DNA of 64,000 nt from Phycisphaerales bacterium UBA2402 (GCA_002343715.1 DDSA01000165.1:7342-71341), one strand, 5' to 3'; counted from the stretch's first letter, positions 1 through 11,200 are shown. Numbers and translations: made by a program. The notes: a model not told the origin generated them from the sequence alone.

Positions 1-456
1 CCGGAGAGAGTGACCGAACTCCTCAAGAAGGTGGGCGGCTTCCGGATCGGCACGTACCCGGATTTCGAGACCGCCGCGGGTCAGAAGGATCCGGTCGCGT
101 ACCTTCACCGACTTACCCCTTACGCCTCGGCGGTGTGCGCTTCGACCACGAAGTTCGGCGCAACGGGCAAGAGTGGGAAGGCCGAGCCTTCGCTCGAGGA
201 CCTCGCCCAGAAGAGCGACAAGGCCGTTGTTCACACCGCCTATGACCTCAAGCCGTTGGTCGAGGCGGTGACGAGCGTGGGGTACGACGGACCATTGGCG
301 CTCGACTACCGAGGCCCGGGCGATGTCGCCATCGGGATCGGTCTCTCGCGTGACGCCATCATGAGGGCGTTGGGATTGGGACAGATCGACGATGACGAAC
401 TAGAATTGGACGACGAGGAGGACGACCTGGCGGATTCGGCGGTTGATGAGGAGTAG
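1..456 (+). CDS. C-terminal part of a xylose isomerase-like TIM-barrel protein (partial)
   Basis: The reading frame is open back to base 1, so the gene starts before the window; the GTG at 10 is probably internal. The visible 150 or so residues resemble the end of a sugar phosphate isomerase/epimerase (AP endonuclease 2-like) barrel: GTYPDFE, a histidine in VHTAYDLKPLVEAV, and the closing strand GYDGPLALDYRG. After the fold comes a very acidic tail (DDDELELDDEEDDL...), unusual for the family and probably disordered. It lies 92 bases upstream of cmk on the same strand and may be co-transcribed. The family assignment rests on the C-terminal pattern only; the substrate cannot be told. Confidence 0.6.
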   Translation, partial: PERVTELLKKVGGFRIGTYPDFETAAGQKDPVAYLHRLTPYASAVCASTTKFGATGKSGKAEPSLEDLAQKSDKAVVHTAYDLKPLVEAVTSVGYDGPLALDYRGPGDVAIGIGLSRDAIMRALGLGQIDDDELELDDEEDDLADSAVDEE

Positions 457-548
457 CGGAGTTCAGAGCCTACCGAGGAGAGTTCCGCGGCCTCTCACAG
501 GTATCGCCGAGAGGCGTGCGGATCTCTTGACTGACGAGGAGCGGCATC

Positions 549-1346
549 ATGCCCGATACAGTGCAACCCGACTCCGTGCTCGAACTTGACAATGCCCGCG
601 TGACCCGCGCTCTCTTCCGTTCTCTGGGCAACTCACCACAGGCCTTCAACGTGTTCAGCCTTGAACAGCCCATCATCATCACGATCGACGGCCCGGCGGG
701 CACGGGCAAATCATCCGTGGCGCGTTCCCTCGCCAAACGCCTGGGGCTTGATTTTCTTGATACGGGCGCGATGTACCGCGCCGCGGCCGCCATCTGCATC
801 GATCACGGCATCGATCCGAACGACCACGACACCCTGGTGGAGAAAGTCGTCTCCGCCGATCTTCACTTTGATTGGGCCATCGATCCGCCGGCGATACTCG
901 CCTGGGGCGGGCGTATCGACCGTCGGATTCGCGATGCCGATGTCACGGCGATCGTCTCGCCCATCTCCGCCATACCCGGGCTTCGACAGCACATGGTCGC
1001 CAAGCAACGCATCATCGGCCGCCAGCATCCGCGACTCGTGACGGAGGGGCGCGATCAGGGATCAATCGTGTTCCCCGACGCGAAAGTCAAGTTCTACCTC
1101 GATGCGTCGGCGAAGGTCCGCGCCAGGCGTCGGACACGCCAGTTGCTCGAGGCTGGTGTCCGCGTTGATGAGACGGAAGAACTCCGCAAGATCATCGAGC
1201 GAGATGAACGAGACATGAGCCGTGCCGACGGGCCGCTCCGCAAGCCCGAAGGGGGCACGATCGTAGATACATCGGACCTGCAGTTTGACCAGGTCGTCGC
1301 CGAGTTGGAACGCATCGTGCGGGCAAAGGCCGCGGAACCCGATTGA
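549..1346 (+). CDS. cmk: Cytidylate kinase
   Basis: Cytosolic (d)CMP kinase that phosphorylates CMP and dCMP with ATP in pyrimidine nucleotide recycling. The P-loop GPAGTGKSS lies at about residues 48-56, followed by DTGAMYRAAA (nucleotide-binding region) and the TEGRDQGSIVFPDAKVKFYL signature with downstream arginines RARRR. The 265-residue protein is about 40 residues longer than typical Cmk because of an N-terminal extension of unknown role. The start is supported by AGGAG about 7 bases upstream of the ATG. It is followed 38 bases later by plsC, a common bacterial pairing that suggests an operon. In GRDQGS, Gln replaces the more usual Ile or Met, which should not affect catalysis. Confidence 0.95.
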   Translation: MPDTVQPDSVLELDNARVTRALFRSLGNSPQAFNVFSLEQPIIITIDGPAGTGKSSVARSLAKRLGLDFLDTGAMYRAAAAICIDHGIDPNDHDTLVEKVVSADLHFDWAIDPPAILAWGGRIDRRIRDADVTAIVSPISAIPGLRQHMVAKQRIIGRQHPRLVTEGRDQGSIVFPDAKVKFYLDASAKVRARRRTRQLLEAGVRVDETEELRKIIERDERDMSRADGPLRKPEGGTIVDTSDLQFDQVVAELERIVRAKAAEPD

Positions 1347-1384
1347 ATCTCACACGCACGCCGTGGTGCAGACCCCGTTGACGA

Positions 1385-2203
1385 ATGTTCGAGTCACTCC
1401 GACGTAAACAGCCCGATCGCTCACTCCCGCGCCTGCTGTTCTATGAACTCGCGTGTGCGGTCGTTCGGACCATCATCAGCGTCTTCTGGAGCGGCAAGTC
1501 GTTTCACGCCGAGCGCATCCCCGCGAACGGGCCGCTCCTCCTGGCCTCAAATCATCAGTCCTACCTGGACCCTCCGCTCATCGCTGTTCGACTCCGTCAG
1601 CGGCACGTGAACTTCATCGCCAAGGCGGGCTTGTTCAAGTTCAGGCCCTTCGCGTGGACCATCGCCTGGCTCAACTCGGTGCCGATACGCGGTGATGCCA
1701 GCGACACCGCGGCGATCAAGGAAGTGGTGGCACGGTTGGAGCGTGGCGAACCGGTGCTCATCTTCCCGGAAGGGGCCCGCACCCCGAACGGGTCCATCGC
1801 GCCGTTCAAGCGGGGCGTGTCGCTGCTGGTCAAGAAAGCCCGGTGTCCTGTCGTGCCCGTCGCGGTCGAGGGAGTCTTTGACGTCTGGCCGAACTCGAGA
1901 TCACTACCCAGGCTGTTCGGGCGGCGCATGTACGTGATGTACGGGACGCCGATCGCGCACGAAGAACTGATGAAGCACGGGCCTGATCAAGCACTCGAAC
2001 GGTTGGGCCGCGAGATCGATGCGATGCGCATGGAACTTCGTGCCAATCTTCGAAGGGATACCAAGGGCCGCTGCCCGGCCCCCGGCCCCGCCGATCAGCC
2101 GATCACGTGGCCATCCGCCCGGACGAACGCATGTCACGCCCCATCTCCAGCAGTTTCGCCACTCGAGATTCCGTCGGCGGGTGAGACGCGAACAGGTTCA
2201 TGA
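1385..2203 (+). CDS. plsC: 1-acyl-sn-glycerol-3-phosphate acyltransferase
   Basis: Membrane-associated acyltransferase that converts lysophosphatidic acid to phosphatidic acid in phospholipid synthesis. The catalytic HX4D motif is NHQSYLD (His57, Asp62). The second conserved block, FPEGART, is at about residues 127-133. A hydrophobic segment near residues 17-35 may insert in the membrane. The last 40-50 residues (after RRDTKG) are low in hydrophobics and are not conserved-looking. They are encoded by DNA that overlaps the 3' end of the convergent htpX gene by 101 bases, so this tail may be a product of stop-codon loss. No Shine-Dalgarno is evident; the start is chosen by family length. Probably in an operon with cmk. 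Confidence 0.92.
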   Translation: MFESLRRKQPDRSLPRLLFYELACAVVRTIISVFWSGKSFHAERIPANGPLLLASNHQSYLDPPLIAVRLRQRHVNFIAKAGLFKFRPFAWTIAWLNSVPIRGDASDTAAIKEVVARLERGEPVLIFPEGARTPNGSIAPFKRGVSLLVKKARCPVVPVAVEGVFDVWPNSRSLPRLFGRRMYVMYGTPIAHEELMKHGPDQALERLGREIDAMRMELRANLRRDTKGRCPAPGPADQPITWPSARTNACHAPSPAVSPLEIPSAGETRTGS

Positions 2204-2984
2204 TCGACCCGCCGGTCAGCGGTTCGACGATGAACAGATTGTTCTGAGCCGGGTTGGGGTTATGCAGGGGTACGCGTCCCGCGACCGCCTCCAGTTTCTG
2301 CAGCGCCGATACCAGTCCCATCGGCGATCCGGCGATCAGGGCGCCATCATGATCGGCGATGTACTCGCGGCTACGGCTGATCATTGCTTTCAGCACCGCA
2401 GCACCGACCGCGGCGATGATGAACGTGAGCAGAGCGATGAGCGGGTTCCCCCCCTCGCGGCTATCGCGCCCACCGCCGAGCAGCATGCCCCATTGCGCGA
2501 TGAAAGCCAGTACACCCGCGATCGTCGCTGCGATGCACGAAATGAGCGTATCGCGATTCTTGATATGGGCCAACTCGTGCCCGATTACTCCCCGCAGTTC
2601 CTCGTAGGACAAAAGACGCATCGCCCCTTCGGTTACCGCCACCGCCGCGTTGCTCGGGTTGCGGCCCGTGGCGAAGGCATTCGGAGCCTCGTGCGGGCAG
2701 ATGCAGACCTTGGGCATGGGCATCCCGGCACGCTGACGCAGTTCATCCACGAGGCGGTACAACTCCCCGCCAACGCCCGGGGTCTCTCCCGTCACCTCCT
2801 GGGCCCGCATGGAAGCCAGTGCGATACGGTCTGAAAAAAACCACGCGATCACGTTCATCAAACCGCCGAAAATCAGCGCGGCGATCATTCCCTGTTGACC
2901 GTACATCGAGCCAACCGCGAGAAACAGCCCCATCATGCCGCCCATCAGCAGCGCCGTCTTGACGTTGTTGACAAAGCGCGTCAT
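2103..2984 (-). CDS. htpX: Zinc metalloprotease HtpX
   Basis: Inner-membrane M48 protease that degrades damaged membrane proteins. The 293-residue protein has two N-terminal membrane segments (about 10-29 and 31-50), the zinc-binding HELAH at 136-140, two further hydrophobic segments (about 149-170 and 180-201) and the downstream glutamate in SREYIADHDGA, the third zinc ligand. Order and length match standard HtpX. A purine-rich GAAGG lies just upstream of the ATG. The 3' end overlaps plsC tail to tail by 101 bases. In other bacteria htpX responds to envelope stress; no recognised regulatory site could be assigned here. Confidence 0.95.
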   Translation of the reverse strand: MTRFVNNVKTALLMGGMMGLFLAVGSMYGQQGMIAALIFGGLMNVIAWFFSDRIALASMRAQEVTGETPGVGGELYRLVDELRQRAGMPMPKVCICPHEAPNAFATGRNPSNAAVAVTEGAMRLLSYEELRGVIGHELAHIKNRDTLISCIAATIAGVLAFIAQWGMLLGGGRDSREGGNPLIALLTFIIAAVGAAVLKAMISRSREYIADHDGALIAGSPMGLVSALQKLEAVAGRVPLHNPNPAQNNLFIVEPLTGGSIMNLFASHPPTESRVAKLLEMGRDMRSSGRMAT

Positions 2985-3477
2985 CCTTCGATTCCTTTCC
3001 GGGGTGTATTCTGACCCCTTTCGACTTCACGCAATAAGCAAGACTGTTCGCGGTACGAGCAAACCGGATGCGAGTTCGGAAGGGAAAAAGTAGGGATTCC
3101 ACAGTAGTCACATGTCCGAGAGCCACAGCCTTGAACTCAGATTAAAACTCACAAATCCTCGTATTCCACAGGTTTTTCTTTTCTAATGAGGACTGTTGGT
3201 TGGCAGTTCTGGTTTGAGAGATCATTATTGAACGACACGGATGCACCCACAATAAACGGCCAAACTGGCAGGCCTTCGAGTCAGAGCCGAATCTGTTAGG
3301 GTATAGATAGCATCCCCACATGAGGTCTATTCCCTGCAGGCTCGGGTGTCCGGGCCGGGCTAGACTCAACGCCCTCGGGAGAGGGAAAGGGTGAGGTTTC
3401 GCAAGCCCCTGAAGGGGCCGGTCGGGGAGTGGTCCCGGCCGTGAGCGGCCCGCAGCCCGCACGGTGGAGTACGGATC
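2985..3477. other. Intergenic region with an interspersed-repeat-like segment
   Basis: This stretch of about 490 bases separates htpX (leftward) and the 3D-domain gene (rightward) and should hold both promoters. No convincing sigma70 promoter was found. At about 3370-3420 the sequence is rich in GGGAGAGGG and AAGGGTGAGG. This resembles the CCCTCTCCC palindromic intergenic repeats found in many GC-rich genomes, whose translations give strings such as LSPSPEG. From about 3400 to 3470 several GC-rich inverted segments (such as CCCCTGAAGGGG) could fold upstream of the next gene. I could not match this to a known riboswitch. Confidence 0.4.
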
Positions 3478-4191
3478 TTGAAGAAAGGCACCGAACATGC
3501 AACCGCGCCCATCGCCGGAGGCAACGGGGTGGTTGTGATGCGCGATCCCGCCTGGCCTGAGGTCATCCGTACATCGCTCCGGTTCGCCGCCGTGAGCGCG
3601 GCGATCTCTCTGGTAGTATGGTCGGCGATACTCGCCAAGGTTGCACCTACAGCACGCCCGCTGGCCGACATCAGCCTCGTGACAACCCAGGTTGATTCCA
3701 CGGGTGGCAGCGAAGTTCTACCTGATGAACCACCAATAACCTTTGAAGAACCGGCGAACGACCCGGAGCCCGCGATCGTTGCCGATCCCAGGAGTTTTGA
3801 CCCCGCGGTGCGCTGGTTCAATGGACGCCCCGTCAAGCCGGCCAAGCACATCTGGATGACCGTGACGGCCTATTCCCCGGATGCCCGTTCATGCGGCACG
3901 AGCGATGACGGTCTGACGGCCACGCTGCACGCGGTAGAGACGAACGGATTCCGGTTGGTCGCGGCGGACCCGACTGTTCTTCCTTACGGTGCGATGGTAA
4001 CGGTGGAGGGGTACGACCGAGGCCAGATCGTGCCCGTTCTGGACTGCGGTGGCGCGATCAAGGGCAACCGTCTCGACGTGCTGTTTCCTACCCACGAGGA
4101 GGCACGGGCCTGGGGCGTACGCAAGATCCGTGTGACGGTCTGGAAGTACGATGACGGCAAACCCGCGGAAAACCCCCGAAAAGTACGCTGA
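3478..4191 (+). CDS. 3D domain-containing cell-wall protein, membrane-anchored
   Basis: The C-terminal 110 residues carry the 3D (three-Asp) fold, a double-psi beta-barrel related to MltA and YuiC-type muralytic enzymes: VTAYSPDARSCGTSDDG, VAADPTVLPYG, then LDCGGAIKGNRLDVLF with the conserved aspartates and a closing WGVRKIRVTVW. A hydrophobic segment at about 33-54 suggests an N-terminal membrane anchor. An acidic, Pro-rich linker follows, so the enzyme domain would face the cell wall. The start is uncertain. TTG 3478 has GGAG about 10 bases upstream; GTG 3529 follows GGAGG at a better distance; ATG 3538 is also in frame. Likely role: peptidoglycan remodelling, inferred from the family. Confidence 0.8.
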   Translation: MKKGTEHATAPIAGGNGVVVMRDPAWPEVIRTSLRFAAVSAAISLVVWSAILAKVAPTARPLADISLVTTQVDSTGGSEVLPDEPPITFEEPANDPEPAIVADPRSFDPAVRWFNGRPVKPAKHIWMTVTAYSPDARSCGTSDDGLTATLHAVETNGFRLVAADPTVLPYGAMVTVEGYDRGQIVPVLDCGGAIKGNRLDVLFPTHEEARAWGVRKIRVTVWKYDDGKPAENPRKVR

Positions 4192-4214
4192 CTGCAGAAC
4201 TCTTGCTCTTCCGG

Positions 4215-5159
4215 TCAGACCCGGGCCATCGCCACATATTTCTGGTAACGGGTCTGAAGTTCTTCTGCGGTGAGTGTGGTGAGCCGGTTGAGGCTGAACT
4301 GCTCAATGTTGAAACTCGCGACGACCGTGCCGTGGACCAGTGCGCGACGAACCGAGTCGTAGGAACCGGGATCACCTTCGGAGCGTGTCCCACCGACGGC
4401 GTGCCAGCCACCGGTGTTGGCGATGGCCCCCATCATCCCGCCCGCGAAACTATCCCCGCAGCCCGTGGGGTCCACGACTTCCTCGATCGGGAACGCGGGG
4501 AGTGCCGCCAATCCGTCACGGTGCACCAGTAGCGCACCGTGCTCTCCCTTCTTGATGACGACAAAGCGTGGCCCCAAGTCGAGCAGGTGCCTGCCCGCAG
4601 TCACGGGGTTGGCCTTGCCCGTGAAGAGTTCGGCCTCATCGTAGTTGAGAACCAAACCGTCAACCCTGCGGAGGAGAGTCACGAGGTCGGGCTTCGCGAT
4701 GTTGATCCACAGGTCCATCGTGTCGGCCACGGTCAGGACCCGTGATGGCAACTGCTCCAGAAAGCCCAGTTGAACAACCGGATGAGAGTTGGCGAGAAAG
4801 ACGAATCGGCTGTCGCGGAACGTCGGGGGCACGGGCGGTGGGGCCTCGCCGAGTACGCCTAGTTCGGTGAAGAGTGTCTCTCGACTGTTCATGTTCGAGA
4901 GGTACTTGCCCCCCCAGGCGAAGGTCTTGGAGCCGGCTCGTGTCTCGAGCCCGGAGACATCGATCCTGGGAAACTTGCCGAACACGGCGCGATGTTCGGA
5001 CGGGAAATCATCTCCCACCGCGGCGACGAGCCGAACCGGGCCGTACAGAGACGCGGCGGCGGCAAAGTAAGTCCCGCTGCCGCCGAGGATTCGCTCGGCG
5101 TGGCCCGAAGGGGTGACGACGGTATCGATGCCGATGGTGCCGGTGACGATGAGAGGCAT
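4215..5159 (-). CDS. PfkB-family carbohydrate/nucleoside kinase
   Basis: Ribokinase-like sugar or nucleoside kinase of about 314 residues. The N-terminal GGSGTYFAAAA region matches the substrate-binding glycine motif. The C-terminal DPTGCGDSFAGG (about 230-241) contains the anion hole and the catalytic Asp236. The start ATG at 5159 (MPLIVTGTIGID) is preferred, because the 19 upstream codons give a sequence unrelated to the fold. The substrate is not evident; the family includes ribokinase, adenosine kinase and sugar kinases. It lies downstream of the giant surface-protein gene, but a strong terminator stands between them, so it is probably transcribed on its own. It converges with the 3D-domain gene 23 bases away. 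Confidence 0.88.
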   Translation of the reverse strand: MPLIVTGTIGIDTVVTPSGHAERILGGSGTYFAAAASLYGPVRLVAAVGDDFPSEHRAVFGKFPRIDVSGLETRAGSKTFAWGGKYLSNMNSRETLFTELGVLGEAPPPVPPTFRDSRFVFLANSHPVVQLGFLEQLPSRVLTVADTMDLWINIAKPDLVTLLRRVDGLVLNYDEAELFTGKANPVTAGRHLLDLGPRFVVIKKGEHGALLVHRDGLAALPAFPIEEVVDPTGCGDSFAGGMMGAIANTGGWHAVGGTRSEGDPGSYDSVRRALVHGTVVASFNIEQFSLNRLTTLTAEELQTRYQKYVAMARV

Positions 5160-5224
5160 AGGCGACGATCGTAGGAACTGCGAACAGGCGGGGCAGATGA
5201 ATGTGAGAGCAAGCAAGGAATGAA

Positions 5225-5254
5225 AACGCCCGAACGGTCGGCCGTTCGGGCGTT
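5225..5254 (-). terminator. Intrinsic terminator after the PPC-repeat giant gene
   Basis: A perfect 13-bp GC-rich stem (AACGCCCGAACGG / CCGTTCGGGCGTT) with a four-base loop, followed on the minus strand by a short T run (TTTTC). It lies 20 bases beyond the stop codon of the minus-strand giant gene, ahead of the pfkB-type gene. Confidence 0.85.
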
Positions 5255-5274
5255 GTGCTTGAAACGATCGTGTT

Positions 5275-8200
5275 TCAGACCGGGATACGTGCGATGGAGT
5301 TCACGAACCCGACCGGCACCGGGGTGGTGGCCCAGCCGCCTCCGAGGAGCAGGTCGTAGTGGGTGAGTGTGACCATGAAGGGCGTGCCGCCCTTGTCGAT
5401 CGTGCCTGTTGAGAGTTCCATCGAGAACCAAGTGGGGCCGGAACGGCTGGTCAGTTCGGGACGCTCGTGCAGTCGGACTTCGTCGAAACGACGGGAGGCG
5501 ACGTTGCGGACGAAGGAGGTGCTCGTGCCGTCTGTAAACTTGAGGTTGATGGTGATGGCGGCGTTGACGTTTGATGGGTTGTAGATATAGAGCGTCTCGA
5601 AGAACTTGGACCCCGCGAGGGTCGGGTCCATGAATGCGTCGCCGAAGAGGAAGCGAGTTCCCGCGACGCTCGCGGCGGTGCTTGCATCCGAGTCGCCGTT
5701 CTGCATGACCGTGCTCATCGCCGAGATGGGCAGGTTGGAGGTGTAACGCAGGCCCACAGGCTGGTCGTTGATGAGGGCGAAGTCGGCGCTGGTGAGCACC
5801 ACCTGGCCACCGGGGGCGATGTCAAAGGTTCGGCTGAACTCCGGCAGCGTCGTCCGCATGTAGCTGCCCGTGATGGTGACGGTGGCGGCGGCGTTGCCGG
5901 GGTTGAAGAGAACAGCCTCGGAGCGGCTGAACTGACCCTGGAACATGTTCGTGATGGCGCCGCTGCTGCCCCCGCCGTCGGGGTCGCCCAGCAGGCCGAA
6001 GCCCGCGGAGCCGTCGGCGGAATAGTGGCTCAGAGATGCCACGACGCCCTCGAACGCAGGTTGGTTCGACGGGTTGGTCGCCTTGGCGGTCAGCACGACG
6101 CTGAAGACGCCGAGCGGCAACTCGGGCATGTCGGTGATGGAGAAGCCTCCGCGGCGGAGCGCGCCGACCGTCTGTGTCGAGGACACAGGCGCCCTGCCTG
6201 TCTGATACGCCGTCAGGGTGACATCGACCTGGAAGGCCGAGGGGTTGTAGAAGACGATGAAGTCCATCACGCCGCCGGGCTCACGCTGGACGCGGGCGAA
6301 GTTCCACGAAGCGCTCAGGCGCTCGGTGAACGAATCTCCGATGGCGTTGCCGAAGTCGTAGTGCGCCATGGTAGCGCCGAGCGGCTGGTCGGATTCAATA
6401 ATGACGGAATACGGCACGCCCTTGCGGATTCCGGCGGCCTGGAAGTTGGAACCGTCGATGATGGTCGTGCCGCCGCGGGATCCGGGCTGAACAATGCCGC
6501 TCGTGATGACTGTCTCAAGATCTCCGGTTTCATAGCGGAGCGTGACGGAGTAGTTGGCGGCCGTGGTGTTGGGATTCACAATCGAGATGAACTCCCGGAT
6601 CGTGTCGGTGGCAAAGCCCTCGGGGAAGTAGAGAACGTTGTTGGTGGGCCTGGAGTTGATGCAGAGCTGATACGAACCGACCGTGTCGCCCAGTCCGTCG
6701 ACGATGACCCAGTACTGCCTGTTGGCCTGGGCCGCGAAGGACGTGGTGGCGGTGATGCCGGGGATACCGCTGGAATCGAAGGCGACGGTGCTCCCCGGGT
6801 TTTCGTTGGGGGCGCTGAGGATCCGCACCGACGCGTCGAGCAGCGATCCCAGCGGCGTCAGTACCTGCACGAAGACACGACCCGCCGCGGCCCCCGTGGT
6901 GAAGGTAAAGAGGTCGCGGTCTCCGGCGACTTCGATGAAGTCGTCGGCGCACGTGTCGCCTGTCCGACCGGACAACGTGAGAACTGTGGGGTTGTTGAAG
7001 TCGATGTCGGACGGATCACCGCCACCGCCACCGCCGCTACCAGGTCCCTGCACACGGATGCGGTACTCGCCAGTCGGGGTCGAGCCGAGCACGCCGGGGG
7101 TGGACTGCACGAGCACATAATACTTCACGCCCGCGAGAACATTGGTGATCGTGATTTCACGCTCCTGGAGCGGCAGCGTGGAACTGATGGTCTGGATCAC
7201 GTTGCCCGATGAATCCATCAGCGTGACTCTCGGAGCGAGCCGACCGGCGCTTGTGTCAAAGGGCAGCACCGAGATGGTGTGGGAGCCGGCCCGTATCGAT
7301 GTGAAGTTGAAGAGATCGGTGTCGTTGCTGGGCTGGATGCGAGGATTGACAATACCGTCGCCCACGACGTTGCCGCCGATCTGCCCGGCCCCCGTGCTGC
7401 TCCCCAGCGCGATGACCGCCTGCACGTCTGAGAGCGCGAACTCTCCAACGTTCGGGTAATCATCGAGCGGGGGCGTGTTCACGCTGACGGTGTATCTCCC
7501 GAAATCCGTGGAGTTGACGTTCGGGCTGAGTGGGTCATTGAACCCCGTGACACTGATGAAGTACGTGGTGCCCCGGACGGCGGTGAAGGAAGTGCTGGCC
7601 TGGTAGAAGACGAGATCATCGTCGCCGATGGCCTCGGTGATGATGTTGGCGTTCGCGTCAAGGATAAAGACTCTGGGCCGCAACAGACTGCCCGAAGGAC
7701 GGCTGATGAGCACCGTGGCATCGCCGTTGGTGGGAGCGGTGAAGGTGAAGAGGTCCGAGTCCAGATTGGTTTCGATGATGCCTGATTCGATGCCCTGGCC
7801 GGTTTCGGCGTCGAGGACGATCGGCGTCGCGAAGGCGAACTCGCCCGTGTCCGGCACGCCGTCGCCGTTGGTGTCGCCGTCGGCGTGGTCATCGGTGGGG
7901 GTGAACGTGACGGTGACGCGGTAGTTGCCCTGGTCGCTGTTGGGATCAAGACCGCGGACTACAACGTAGTAATAGGGGTACTCGCGAACCGTACCGGGCG
8001 GGGTCGGCCCGGCTACGCGGTCAGGAGTGACCGGCAGACTGGACTGAACGCGCTGGGTGGCCGCCGCGGGATTATTGTTGTTGATCCCCACGCGGAGCAG
8101 GATGGCGTTGTTGCGTGGGTCATCGGGGTCGTTGGGGTCGTCGAAGCCCAAACCGGACTCAATGGCATTGTCCTCGCTGATCTCGTAGAGCGTCACGGCG

Positions 8201-11200
8201 GGGCGCATCGTCGCCTCGAGTCCATCGATCGTGACGGTGTATGTGCCGAAGGATTCAGCACGGAAACGGAAGACATCGGTGTCGCCGGGGGACTCGAGGC
8301 GGCCCTCGATGTTCCCGCTCCCGAGGAAGTCCCGCAGGATGATGTCGCCCGCATCGGCGATCTTCGGAAGCGTGGGGAAGTCATCGGCCACGGGCGCGCT
8401 GGTGATGTTGATCCGGTAGCGGCCCTCGGTGTTGCTCAGGCCGCTGACCAGCACATGGAACTGCTCGCCGCCGAGCGCATTGAACTGGCCGGTCACGGCA
8501 TCACCGGGTCGGCCCGTGCCGCTGCCGGTGATGACCAGTTCCAACCCGCCGGTGTCGGGATTGAATCGGCCGACCTGCAGATTGGCGATGAGCGTGCTGG
8601 TGATGGGAGTGAGCGTGATCGTCACCGTGCCCGAGGCGGGGGCGAAGAACGTGCTCCAATCAACATCCACCGGGTTGAAGGGGGTGTTGTTGATCTCGCC
8701 GAGCATGACGCCCAACCCGTTGTCACCGATGGTGATGGGCGTGGAGAGGTTCTGATCGAACTGCGGAGTGACGTTGGTGTGGTCGTCGACGATCTCCACG
8801 CCGTTCTCGACATCGCGGATGTTCCGGGGCATGTCGTTCACGATCAGGGCGTAGGCTCCTGTCGCGCGACGCCAGTCGATCTCTCTCCAGATGTTGAGTT
8901 CGCGGTCCGCGGGGTTCGCCGGGGCACCGTTGCGATAGCGGACTCCGCTCTCCACCTGGATGAAGTAGACCTTGCCCGCCTGCACCGGGATCACCGCGCG
9001 TGGATCCTGTCTGGAGAACGTCGCGCCGATGGTGCCGACCACATCGCTCTGGAAGTCTCCGCCGGAGGCCGGGTTGTCGTCAAAGTAGCCGAGTTGGATG
9101 AAGTCGTTGTCGAAAATCCGAAGAGCCGCGTCGAGATTGCTCGAGATGGTTTTGGTGATCGATGCGAACTCGTCGAGTTGCTCGGCGAAAGCATCGGGGA
9201 TGAGCGTGGTGGCGATGCGGATTTCCGCGAATCCGTCCGCCTCGGCCCGGAAGTAGTAGGTGTCGCTGTCATCGATCCGTGAGATCGTTCCGATGTCTCC
9301 CGCTTCCTGCACGGCCAGGCCCGTGGACGGGCGAATACGCCCGACACGCACCGTGTTGCCGTGCAGCGGCGGGTTCTCCGTGCCGACGATGTTGGTGCCG
9401 ACCCCGGTGATGAGATTGGTGTCGATCTTCGCGGAAGAGGGAAGGAAGTTCTCCTGGCCCTCCTCCGTGATGGTCGAGTTGATGTCGTTGCGTGTGGGAC
9501 CGTTGCCGTTGGATGGGAAGGCGTCTGTCCGCACAGAGACCGTGTAGCGCCCCGTGCCGCCGGTGGGGGAACTGACCTCCAGGTAATACGTTTCGCCGCC
9601 CCAGAGGCCCGGGGCCTCGAACGTGAACGCGCCGGGCGCAATCGACCAGTCGATGCTGCCGGCGGGATCGGGGAAGGGCGGTGACTTGGTATCGTTCTCG
9701 TAGATCACCGCGCCGTTGGAGTCGTAGAGACGCACGAAGCAGTTGATGAACGACCCCGAAGCGGGATTCACAGTGATCTCGACTCGCGTCTGGCGTCGGT
9801 CGTGCCGGTCCCACTCCGCTGGGTTGCCGTCATCGAACGCGGCCAATGCGAATACCGTGGAAGGCTGCACCGGAGGCGGGTTGGCCGTGTAGTCCACCCC
9901 GTTGGCCATGCGCGACCAGTTGAAGAAGTCCGCGGCCAAGCCGCGGAAGGCGGAGAACTGCGCCACGCGATTCGCCGCGATGGGCGCGGCGAGTGGCGAG
10001 AGCCGCACCGTCGAGAAATCGCCGCCAACGTAGAGCACTTCCTGCGGGACGCCGCTTCGAAGGTTGGTGGCGATCCCCGGCTCCTGGTCGTCCGTCAGAA
10101 CCGCGAGCGCACGCACCGCCCCATCGACAGCACCAAGCCCGAAATAGTTGTTCGACAAGACACCCGGGCCGGGCTGTCCGCCCTGCGCAAACGGCGCGGG
10201 GCCGAACTCGCCGATGTTGCCGACGGCCTGAGCGCCCAGGCGCGTGAACGCCCCGCCGATCACCAGCACCGGCGGACGAACGGGTAGATTGTTATTGATG
10301 TCCGGCGGATCCCAGACCTGGAGATCGAAGATCGGGCCGTTGGTCGCGTTGGGGTTTGCCTCATCCATGACCTCCCACCGAAGGACGGGGCGATACGCGA
10401 AGAAAGTGGGATCGGTAGGATCTTGCGGCAGCGGCACACCGTTGGGGATGTTCAGCGCGGGAAGGTCCCAGTTGGGGCGACCCCACTTGACGATGTTGCC
10501 AACATTGGTCAGATTGCCGGCGTTGCTGAAGTTGCCGGCGATGACGAGCACCTCCTGCTCCTCGCGCAGCCCGTTGGGGCCGTCGGGATCAGTATCCGTG
10601 TAGACGGCGAACGCGAAGACTTCGCCGTTGGTTCCGCCGGGGAGCGCGGGCCGGCGGGGATCGGGGACCGCGTTCAGCGGGCCGCCCTGCAACGCACCGA
10701 TGCTCACGCCGTTCCACGTGGCGATGTTGTTCGCCGCCAGACCGCCCTCGCCCGTGTTGGGGAAGAGGCCGCCGATGATGAGGCTCGGCGGGAGATCCGG
10801 CGCATCATTGATCGCGTCGAGCGCCTCGTTGACCGGCGTCATCGGGTCATCGGGCACGGCGGGACGGCCCGCGCCTGGATCAACGGGGTCATAGACAATA
10901 AGAGCGTTGACGCGACCGTTCACACCCGCGCCGGGCTGTGTCCACGCGAAAGAGTCCGGATTCAGGCGGGCGAGGTGATTGGCGGCAACCCCGGGCAGGT
11001 AGTTCCCCGCACCGTCGATAAAGCCGCCGATGTTGGTGAAATCTCCGCCCACGTACAGTTCTTCATCCCCCGGATCTTGAATCTCGGGGAGCGGACCAGC
11101 TCCGTCGGGGTCGAACTGGACAGGGTCATACACCGTGATGGCCCGGATCGGCCCGTTCGCGGAGCCTTGTCCCAGATCCGCCCACACCCATCGCCCCGCC

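Noticed and set aside
3290..3477. Possible c-di-AMP (ydaO-type) riboswitch upstream of the 3D-domain gene
   Set aside because: CCGAATCTG and GC-rich stems hint at it, but the conserved core blocks of that riboswitch are missing.
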